From CANNDT01 sp945876205 (GTDB taxonomy: Bacteria > Acidobacteriota > Vicinamibacteria > Vicinamibacterales > UBA2999), in the NCBI GenBank assembly GCA_947503365.1, contig CANNDT010000108.1, forward strand, positions 1 through 14,772: a stretch of DNA of 14,772 bases, written 5' to 3'. A model generated the notes under the pieces. That model had not been told where the DNA came from. It saw only the letters and a program-made list of their open reading frames with translations, and did not search any database. The stretch's first letter is position 1; the number at the start of each line of letters is the position of its first letter. The position numbers were made by a program, and so were the translations under genes. Of this stretch, positions 9,018-14,772 are shown piece by piece.

Positions 9018-9845
9018 GTGAGAAGAGTTCTTATTCTTTCCGCTGCCATCATCGGTCTGAGTGCATCGGCTTTCGCGCAGGCACCGGCGCCGGCGCAGGA
9101 ACCTGAGCCGCAGCTGCCATTCCGGCTTGGCGGGTCGAACGGTCCAGCGGTACTCAAGGCCGATCCCAACCGGCCGGCGCCGAAGCTGGCCGATGGCAAG
9201 GTGGATTTCTCGGGCGTGTGGACCGGCGGCGGCGACGCTCCGCTCAGCCGGCTGCTCAAGCCGGAAGAGTTCAACGCCCTGCTGACGCCCGCCGGGAAAA
9301 AGATCCTGGCGGCGCGCACGGCCGACCCGGGGTCTGACCCCTACTTCGCCTGCATGCCTGGCGGACCGCTGCGGATCACCGGCGGCTTTGGCTGGCGCCT
9401 GGTTCAGCATCCGACGCTGAACTCGACGCACATCTTCATGCTGCAGGAAGGCAACGCCCACAGCTACCGCCAGATCTTCATGAACGCCAAGCACCCGGAG
9501 GATCCGTCGCCGACGTGGTACGGCCACTCGATTGGACGCTGGGAAGGGGACACGCTGGTCGTCGACACCATCGGCATCAACGACAAGTTCTGGCTGGATC
9601 AGGCCGGCACGCCGCACAGCGAGAAGCTGCACATGGTCGAACGGTGGACGCGCCCCAACTACACGACGCTCCGCCGCGACGTCCGGCTCGAGGATCCGGA
9701 GATGTTCACCAAGCCGATCGACATCACGTTCACGGCGAAGCTGGGCACGCCCGACAGCGAGATCTTCGAGTACTTCTGCATCGAGAACGAGCAGTTCGGC
9801 GCGCGCCACGTTGAAGACCCGACCGTGAAGCCACTCGGCCGCTAG
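9018..9845 (+). CDS. Secreted protein A of the W-E-G-D-T-L-V-V-D-T family, function unknown
   Basis: A 275-residue exported protein. GTG 9018 is chosen for AAGGAG at 9005-9010 with seven bases between, and because it opens directly into a signal peptide (MRRVLILSAAIIGLSASAFA, cleaved near residues 20-22). The mature part shows DFSGVWTGGG (63-72), ACMPGGPLR (111-119), PTWYGHSIGRWEGDTLVVDT (165-184), INDKFWLDQAG, EKLHMVERWTR, EDPEMFTKP and EYFCIENEQFGARH (251-264). I recall similar uncharacterised proteins in Acidobacteriota and Alphaproteobacteria but know no proven activity. The only cysteines, Cys112 and Cys254, are both kept in paralogue B, which suggests a disulfide. It starts 18 bp after receptor 2, implying co-transcription and a shared role, perhaps binding or processing the imported substrate. 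Asp, Glu and His are plentiful in the motifs, but no catalytic set can be assigned. Confidence 0.85.
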   Translation: MRRVLILSAAIIGLSASAFAQAPAPAQEPEPQLPFRLGGSNGPAVLKADPNRPAPKLADGKVDFSGVWTGGGDAPLSRLLKPEEFNALLTPAGKKILAARTADPGSDPYFACMPGGPLRITGGFGWRLVQHPTLNSTHIFMLQEGNAHSYRQIFMNAKHPEDPSPTWYGHSIGRWEGDTLVVDTIGINDKFWLDQAGTPHSEKLHMVERWTRPNYTTLRRDVRLEDPEMFTKPIDITFTAKLGTPDSEIFEYFCIENEQFGARHVEDPTVKPLGR

Positions 9846-9849
9846 CCAC

Positions 9850-9877
9850 TTGTCAGTTGTCGGTTGTCGGTTGTCAG
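9850..9877 (+). repeat. Four tandem copies of a 7-bp unit, TTGTCRG
   Basis: Copies at 9850-9856, 9857-9863, 9864-9870 and 9871-9877 read TTGTCAG, TTGTCGG, TTGTCGG and TTGTCAG without interruption. The array begins five bases after the stop of protein A, and its last bases run into the Shine-Dalgarno sequence of receptor 3. Gain or loss of a copy would not change any reading frame but would change the length and folding of the leader. Confidence 0.9.
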
Positions 9878-9883
9878 GAGGAG
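9876..9883 (+). promoter_or_regulatory. Ribosome binding site fixing the receptor 3 start
   Basis: AGGAGGAG lies four bases before ATG 9888 (six from the GGAGG core). It supports that ATG over the in-frame GTG at 9864, which lies inside the tandem repeat and has no good Shine-Dalgarno of its own. From 9888 the signal peptide and total length match receptor 2. Confidence 0.75.
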
Positions 9884-9887
9884 CGAA

Positions 9888-12800
9888 ATGAAGCGCTTCA
9901 CGCAGTTCTGTGTGTTCACCTTGATCCTTCTGACCTGCGCATCGGCGTGGGCGCAGGCCACGGCGCAGATGAGCGGCACGGTGAGAGACGAGAGCGGCGC
10001 CGTGCTGCCCGGCGTCACCGTCACCGTGACGCAGACCGACACCGGCTTCATGCGCACCGTGGTCACCGAGGGCAGCGGGGCGTATGTCATCCCGAACCTG
10101 CCGACCGGCCCGTACCGGCTTGAAGTCTCGCTGCAGGGCTTCAAGACCTACGTCCAGACCGGTATCGTCCTGCAGGTCGGCGCCACGCCGACGCTGAATG
10201 TGGCGCTTGGCGTCGGCAACCTCGAAGAGACGGTGGCGGTCGAAGCGGCCGCGCCGCTGGTCGACGTGCAGAGCGCCGGCATCTCGGAAGTGGTCGACAA
10301 CGAGCGCATCCTGGAGCTGCCGCTGCAGGGACGCCAGGTCACCGACCTGATCGTCCTGAGCGGCGCCGCGGTCAACACCGGACAGGTCAGCGGCCAGCGG
10401 AATCGATCCGACTCCGTCGCGATCTCGGTGGCCGGCGGCCTGCGAACCGGCGTGGCCTACGTCCTCGACGGCGCCATGCACAACGACGCCTATGACAACC
10501 TGAACATGCCGTTTCCATTCCCGGATGCGCTCCAGGAATTCCGCGTCGCGACGAGCGGCCTGTCAGCGGACAACGGCGTGCACTCGGGTGCATCGGTCAA
10601 CGCGGTCACCAAGTCAGGGACGAATCGCTTCACTGGAAACGTCTTCGAGTTCCTTCGCGACAGCAAGTTCAACGCGACCGACCCGTTTGCCGCGGTCGGC
10701 AAGGACGGCAAGCGCGTGAGCGATGGTCTCAATCGCAACCAGTACGGCGGCACCATCGGTGGACCGGTGTTGAGGGACAAGCTCTTTTTCTTCGGCGCCT
10801 ACCAGGGCACGCGCACACGGCAGACACCCGCGTCGTTTCTCTCCTACGTGCCGACCACCGCGATGCTCGCCGGTGATTTCACCGACTACGCGTCGGCTGC
10901 CTGCAACGCCGGCCGGCCGCTCACGTTGCGCGCGCCGTTTGTGAACAACCGGATCGATCCATCGCTCCTCAGCAAGGCCGCGGTGGCGATCTCGAACAAG
11001 ATTCCGACCAAGGCCACCAATCCCTGCGGCGAAGTCCTCTTCAGCGTGCCGCTCGACAACAACGACGCGCAGTACGTGACGCGGATTGACTACCAGATGA
11101 GCGCCAACCACACGGTGTTCGGCCGCTACATCGACACCTTCGAGCGCCGGCTGCCGACGCTGTCGCGCACGGGTAACCCGCTGACCGTCAGGCGTGAATT
11201 CGGCGCCAACAAGAACTCGCGCGCGATGTCGACCGCGCTCGGCGACACCCTGGTGCTCGGCAACAACATGGTCAACTCGTTCCGCGTGACCTACAACGAC
11301 ACGCGCAACAGCCTGAACGATCCGCCGGACAAGTTCTTCGACGCGCCCGAGCTCGGCATCAGGCTCCACACCTACGTCCCGGGTACGATCGCGCTCGCCG
11401 TCACCGACGGCTTCACCATCTCCGGCGGCAACTCGGTCATGGTCCGCGTCAAGAACACCGCCTACCAGGTGGCCGACGACGTGACGATGGTCCGGGGGAG
11501 GCACCAGGTGGCGGTGGGCACCAACCTGTCGTACTGGACGTCGGATTCCTCCGACTTCGCGCACACCAACGGCACGTTCACCTTCAACGGCACGGCGACC
11601 GGCCGCGGTCTGGCGGACTTCCTGACGGGGCAAGCCTCGTCGCTCGAACACGGCGCGCCCAACTCGCTGCACATGAACCAGTGGTACCTCGGCGTCTTCG
11701 CGCAGGACGCGTGGCGCACCACGGACCGCGTGACCCTGAACCTCGGCCTGCGCTGGGAGCCGTACTTCGGACAGGCGATCACCAACGGCGCCGTCTCGAA
11801 CTTCGTGCTCGACAACTTCACCAAGGGCATCAAGACGACGCGGTTCAAGAACGCGCCGGCGGGGATCATCTATCCCGGCGACGCGGGATTCCCGAGCGGC
11901 TCCAAGGGCACGGCGACGCAGTGGAAGAACTTCTCTCCACGCGCGGGCCTCGCCTGGGACGTCGCGGGCGACGGACGCACGGCGGTTCGCGCGTCGTACG
12001 GCATGGCCTACGACTTCCCGACCGCGCAGTTCATGTACAAGCCGGCGACAGGGTCGCCCTTCAGCAATCGTCTGCTGATCAACTCGGTGCCCTTCGAGGA
12101 TCCCTATCGCAACGTTCCCGGGGGGCAGACGCACCCGTTGCCCGAGACACCGACGGCGGACGCCGTCTTCCCGTCCTTCGCGCAGTTCCTGGTGATGGAT
12201 CCCGAGAACAACTCCACGCGCGCGCAGACCTGGAACGCGACCGTCGAGCGCCAGTTCGGCGCCACGTGGCAGGGATCGGTAAGCTATCTGGGCAGCTACC
12301 TGGATCGCCTGTGGGGCGGCGTCCACGAGAACCCGGGCGTGTTCATGGGTCTCGGCCCCTGCGTCATCGCCGGCGTGAGCTACCCGGTGTGCACCACGGA
12401 CGCGAACCTGAACCAGCGGCGCGTGCTCTATCAGCAGAACCCGGTGCTCGGGCGGGGACTCGCCTACGTCAACCGCATCGCCGACGTCGGCACGCAGACC
12501 TACAGCGGCCTCCGGCTCTCGATGCGTCGTGCCGCCGGAAGCGGTGTCAGCATGAGCGCGAATTACACCTTGTCAAAGTGCCTGGCCGACACGGAAGTGG
12601 GTGGGAGCTGGCTGCAGTTTGAAGAGGGATACGTCAACCCGAACGACCCGTCGTTCGACAAGGGCAACTGCGGCAACAATCGCACGCACATCGGCAATCT
12701 CTCGCTCGGTGCACAGAGCCCGCAGTTCTCGAACACGGCGCTCCGCATCGTCGCCTCCGACTGGCGCGTGTCGGGCATCTTCAGCGCGCGCTCCGGTGGA

Positions 12801-13193
12801 TGGCTCAACATCACGACGGCACGCGATATCTCGGGCACCGGGATCATCAACCAGCGGCTCAACCAGGTGAGCGATGATGTCTACGGTGCGAAGACGCTGA
12901 CCAGCTACCTGAATCCCGCGGCGTTTGCCTACCCGGCGGCTGGAACGTTTGGTAATTCGGAGCGGAACGGCATCGAGGGTCCGGGGTTCTGGAGCATCGA
13001 CATGGCGCTGTCGCGGCTGATCTCCGTGTCGGCCACGCAGAAGGTCGAGCTGCGGCTCGAGGCGTTCAACCTCACGAACCACATGAACTGGGGCGCGCCG
13101 ACGGCCAACTACGACTCGCGTAACTTCGGTAGGATCACGGCAATTGCCGGTGCCCCACGCATCATCCAGTTCGGTGTCAAATATGGCTTTTAA
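9888..13193 (+). CDS. TonB-dependent receptor 3 (Oar-like)
   Basis: The third paralogous receptor, 1101 residues from ATG 9888. The signal peptide MKRFTQFCVFTLILLTCASA is followed by WAQA and cleaved near residue 22-24; it contains two cysteines but no lipobox, so a lipoprotein is not indicated. The carboxypeptidase-regulatory-like domain (about 27-111) is nearly the same as in receptor 2. Then come EETVAVEAA, the plug (ELPLQGRQV, LDGAMHNDAYD, PDALQEFRVATSG, VTKSGTNRFTGNVFEFLRD) and a barrel ending RIIQFGVKYGF. The six mature cysteines are conserved (ACNAGR with NPCGE, GPCVIAG with YPVC, SKCLAD with GNCGNN). Divergence from receptor 2 is concentrated in the barrel, where extracellular loops would contact ligand, so a related but different substrate is plausible. 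It lies 42 bp after protein A and is followed by the REP-like repeat and protein B. Confidence 0.93.
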   Translation: MKRFTQFCVFTLILLTCASAWAQATAQMSGTVRDESGAVLPGVTVTVTQTDTGFMRTVVTEGSGAYVIPNLPTGPYRLEVSLQGFKTYVQTGIVLQVGATPTLNVALGVGNLEETVAVEAAAPLVDVQSAGISEVVDNERILELPLQGRQVTDLIVLSGAAVNTGQVSGQRNRSDSVAISVAGGLRTGVAYVLDGAMHNDAYDNLNMPFPFPDALQEFRVATSGLSADNGVHSGASVNAVTKSGTNRFTGNVFEFLRDSKFNATDPFAAVGKDGKRVSDGLNRNQYGGTIGGPVLRDKLFFFGAYQGTRTRQTPASFLSYVPTTAMLAGDFTDYASAACNAGRPLTLRAPFVNNRIDPSLLSKAAVAISNKIPTKATNPCGEVLFSVPLDNNDAQYVTRIDYQMSANHTVFGRYIDTFERRLPTLSRTGNPLTVRREFGANKNSRAMSTALGDTLVLGNNMVNSFRVTYNDTRNSLNDPPDKFFDAPELGIRLHTYVPGTIALAVTDGFTISGGNSVMVRVKNTAYQVADDVTMVRGRHQVAVGTNLSYWTSDSSDFAHTNGTFTFNGTATGRGLADFLTGQASSLEHGAPNSLHMNQWYLGVFAQDAWRTTDRVTLNLGLRWEPYFGQAITNGAVSNFVLDNFTKGIKTTRFKNAPAGIIYPGDAGFPSGSKGTATQWKNFSPRAGLAWDVAGDGRTAVRASYGMAYDFPTAQFMYKPATGSPFSNRLLINSVPFEDPYRNVPGGQTHPLPETPTADAVFPSFAQFLVMDPENNSTRAQTWNATVERQFGATWQGSVSYLGSYLDRLWGGVHENPGVFMGLGPCVIAGVSYPVCTTDANLNQRRVLYQQNPVLGRGLAYVNRIADVGTQTYSGLRLSMRRAAGSGVSMSANYTLSKCLADTEVGGSWLQFEEGYVNPNDPSFDKGNCGNNRTHIGNLSLGAQSPQFSNTALRIVASDWRVSGIFSARSGGWLNITTARDISGTGIINQRLNQVSDDVYGAKTLTSYLNPAAFAYPAAGTFGNSERNGIEGPGFWSIDMALSRLISVSATQKVELRLEAFNLTNHMNWGAPTANYDSRNFGRITAIAGAPRIIQFGVKYGF

Positions 13194-13199
13194 CATCCT

Positions 13200-13270
13200 C
13201 GCGTGGCCTGAAGGCCACGCGCTACAGGCGATTGGTCTGCCGCCTGTAGCGCGCACCCTTCAGGGTGCGC
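13200..13270. repeat. REP-like inverted doublet (REPIN/BIME-like) of hairpin units
   Basis: Unit 1 (13201-13230) folds as GCGTGGCCT, loop GA, AGGCCACGC, then tail GCTACAGGCG. Unit 2 (13241-13270) is the same unit in reverse orientation; on the minus strand it reads GCGCACCCT, GA, AGGGTGCGC, then the same tail. A 10-base spacer separates them, and the tails pair with each other perfectly (10 bp, 10-base loop), giving a three-hairpin shape. The 30-base units agree at 24 positions; the other six form three compensating base pairs in the stem. It starts seven bases after the receptor 3 stop and ends 41 bases before the protein B start, so it may stabilise the upstream message or reduce read-through. 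Confidence 0.85.
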
Positions 13271-13298
13271 GACGCCAGAGCGCGCGGCCGGAAATCTC

Positions 13299-13306
13299 GA
13301 GGAGGG
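13299..13306 (+). promoter_or_regulatory. Ribosome binding site fixing the protein B start
   Basis: GAGGAGGG ends five bases before GTG 13312. It supports this GTG over an upstream in-frame ATG at 13144, which lies within the receptor 3 coding region and would read through the REP-like hairpins before reaching a signal peptide. Confidence 0.75.
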
Positions 13307-13311
13307 CTCAC

Positions 13312-14118
13312 GTGAGAAGAATTCTTGTCATCGCGATTACCATCGTCGGACTGTCATCCGCCGTCTTCGCTCAGGAGCTTCCTCGCCGGCTGGGAGGCGC
13401 CAACGGTCCGCCCGATGCCGACAAGGCGCTGGCCAGCCGTCCCGTTCCAAAGCTGGCTGACGGCACGGTCGACTTGTCGGGCGTCTGGACCGATGGCGGC
13501 GATCGTTTCGTTGGTCAAGGCTCGGGACTGACCCAGGCCGAGCTCGAGGGGTCGCTGCAGCCGTGGGCCCTGGCGAAGATGAAGGCCCGCAACGACGCCG
13601 ACAACCCCTACTACCTGTGCATGCCGGGCGGCCCGTTCCGGCTCTCGGGCGGCTTCGGATGGCGGTTCGTCCAGACGCCAACCGAGAACGCGAAGTACAT
13701 CTTCCAACTGCAGGAAGGCAATTCGCACAGCTTCCGCCAGGTCTTCATGGACGGCCGCAAGCACCCCGAGGATCCGACGCCGACCTGGTACGGCCACTCG
13801 ATCGGACATTGGGAAGGCGACACGCTGGTGATCGACACCATCGGCCTCAACGACAAGTTCTGGATCGACCGCTCCGGCTTTCCGCAGACGGAGCAACTAC
13901 ACATGATTGAGCGCTGGACACGCGTCAACTACACGACCATGCGCCGCGTGGTGACGCTCGAAGACAAGGGCGCGTTCACCAAGCCGATCACCGGGACCTT
14001 CGAGGCGCACCTGGCGCAGCCGGGCAATGAGATCATGGAGTACTTCTGCATCGAGAACGAACAGTTCGGCGCCCGCCACCTCACGGATCCGACGGAAAAG
14101 CCGATCAAGGTGAACTAA
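13312..14118 (+). CDS. Secreted protein B, paralogue of protein A, function unknown
   Basis: A 268-residue exported protein. Translation from GTG 13312 begins MRRILVIAITIVGLSSAVFA, a clear signal peptide cleaved near residue 20. The start context CGTGAGAAGA is the same as for protein A. Family motifs occur in the same order: DLSGVWTDGGD (54-64), LCMPGGPFR (102-110), PTWYGHSIGHWEGDTLVIDT (157-176), LNDKFWIDRSG, EQLHMIERWTR, TKPITGTF and MEYFCIENEQFGARH (242-256). Cys103 and Cys246 match the only two cysteines of A. It lacks the Pro/Ala-rich linker that follows the signal peptide in A and differs most around residues 60-98, so specificity may differ. It is the last gene of the operon, 118 bp after receptor 3 with the REP-like doublet between, and about 57 bp before the terminator. 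No biochemical role is known to me. Confidence 0.85.
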   Translation: MRRILVIAITIVGLSSAVFAQELPRRLGGANGPPDADKALASRPVPKLADGTVDLSGVWTDGGDRFVGQGSGLTQAELEGSLQPWALAKMKARNDADNPYYLCMPGGPFRLSGGFGWRFVQTPTENAKYIFQLQEGNSHSFRQVFMDGRKHPEDPTPTWYGHSIGHWEGDTLVIDTIGLNDKFWIDRSGFPQTEQLHMIERWTRVNYTTMRRVVTLEDKGAFTKPITGTFEAHLAQPGNEIMEYFCIENEQFGARHLTDPTEKPIKVN

Positions 14119-14175
14119 GGTCAGAGGTCAAAGTGCGTAGTGGCGGATTTAGCCGGACCGGAGAACGACGAACGC

Positions 14176-14201
14176 AAAGGCGGGCCTTCGGGTCCGCCTT
14201 T
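14176..14201 (+). terminator. Hairpin terminator of the receptor operon, UUCG tetraloop
   Basis: AAAGGCGGGCC (14176-14186), loop TTCG, then GGTCCGCCTTT (14191-14201) form an 11-bp stem with one G-U pair, closed by C(UUCG)G, an exceptionally stable tetraloop. Three A and three T flank the GC core; the T-run is short, so termination may be incomplete. It would work to some degree on either strand. It lies 57 bp after the stop of protein B. Confidence 0.75.
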
Positions 14202-14772
14202 CGTGCGTACGTAGGGTCCGCTTCCAGCGTTCGTGGCGGGACGCACACTCCGCTCCGCGATGCGGCTCGGAGCCCGGTCAAACGCATCTCCGGGGATGCG
14301 TCGGCGGAACGTGGGGCCCCCTCCGTCGCGGCTCCATTCGAACCGCTCCTCCACCCCACGTGGACTTCGGCCCCTGCGATGTGTTTGACAGACTGACGCC
14401 GAACGGGCTCCTCGAACGCATCGCTACGCGGAGTATCCGTCCCGTCACGAACGCCCACGCAATGCGAGCACTGTTCACGGCTATTCGTGTCGTGCTCGTC
14501 GCTTCCATCTCCATCCGCACCGCATGAAATGGCTCCAAGGCACGCCGGCTCGGCCCGGGTGCGAGCCGGCGGTGACCTCCGATATCTCGCGATGCCCACA
14601 GAAGTATCTGCATATCGAGGTCGGCCTATCCCGGTCGAGCCATTCATCATGTTCGGCGGCGAATGACTGCCACGACATGAGATCCGAGCACATTGTATCG
14701 ACGCCACCGCCGCGATAGACTGCGGCCGCCGTAGAAATATAGGTCTACCGAGTTGAACCGACTACTTGTTAG
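14202..14772. other. Region without a confident gene; inverted repeats
   Basis: No open frame here has a convincing protein-like sequence. Inverted repeats include GCTCCG/CGGAGC at 14252-14257 and 14268-14273, ACGCATC/GATGCGT at 14282-14288 and 14295-14301 (the stem can extend through CTCCGGGG), and GTAGA/TCTAC at 14731-14735 and 14744-14748. On the minus strand, TACAAT (14697-14692) precedes a 70-codon frame starting at 14693 (MCSDLMSWQSFAAEHDEW...); it could be a small or decayed gene, but support is weak. The stretch may be an intergenic repeat region or the remains of a gene. Confidence 0.4.

Noticed and set aside
9888..9960. Receptor 3 as a lipoprotein because of cysteines in its leader
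   Set aside because: The cysteines lie within the hydrophobic core without the [LVI]-[AS]-[GA]-C arrangement at a cleavage site, and a signal peptidase I site (AWAQA) follows.
8832..10481. A 549-codon minus-strand frame spanning receptor 2, protein A and receptor 3
   Set aside because: It crosses three real genes and an intergenic repeat, and its sequence is low-complexity Arg/Ala/Val, typical of an antisense frame in GC-rich DNA.
13200..13270. CRISPR repeat or intrinsic terminator
   Set aside because: There are only two units in opposite orientation, so it is not a CRISPR array, and no T-run follows the hairpins, so it is not a standard intrinsic terminator.
14330..14356. tRNA-like TTCGAAC followed by a CCA end
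   Set aside because: The bases flanking TTCGAAC do not pair as a T-stem, and no anticodon or acceptor partner strand is present upstream.

Overview
The window is GC-rich and reads as Acidobacteriota, probably a Vicinamibacteria-like soil lineage. This is inferred from architecture only. The signs are a Ser/Thr kinase joined to a TolB/PD40 propeller, long Oar-type TonB-dependent receptors with an N-terminal carboxypeptidase-regulatory-like domain, and secreted proteins carrying a W-E-G-D-T-L-V-V-D-T motif. No marker gene fixes the taxonomy.

Layout. (1) Positions 1-1820, minus strand: a receptor-type Ser/Thr protein kinase whose C-terminus runs off the left edge and whose glycine-rich loop carries an apparent one-base insertion. 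(2) 1821-1858: a 38-bp divergent intergenic region. (3) 1859-2275, plus strand: a small OsmC-family thiol peroxidase-like protein. (4) 2276-2344: intergenic region with a TACAAT -10 element. (5) 2345-14118, plus strand: five genes in one apparent transcription unit, ordered receptor 1, receptor 2, secreted protein A, receptor 3, secreted protein B. Gaps are 13, 18, 42 and 118 bp. A hairpin terminator with a UUCG loop lies at 14176-14201. (6) 14202-14772: no confident gene, several inverted repeats.

The three receptors are close paralogues (1111, 1101 and 1101 aa), as are the two secreted proteins (275 and 268 aa). The order suggests repeated duplication of a [receptor + secreted protein] cassette, with the first copy lacking its partner. 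The receptors should sit in the outer membrane and import an unknown large or scarce substrate with TonB energy. The secreted proteins should act in the periplasm or outside the cell, perhaps on or with that substrate. No enzyme, transporter or regulator in the window identifies the substrate.

The most notable non-coding signals are a head-to-head pair of REP-like hairpins between receptor 3 and protein B, whose stems differ only by compensating base changes, and a four-copy 7-bp tandem repeat running into the ribosome binding site of receptor 3.
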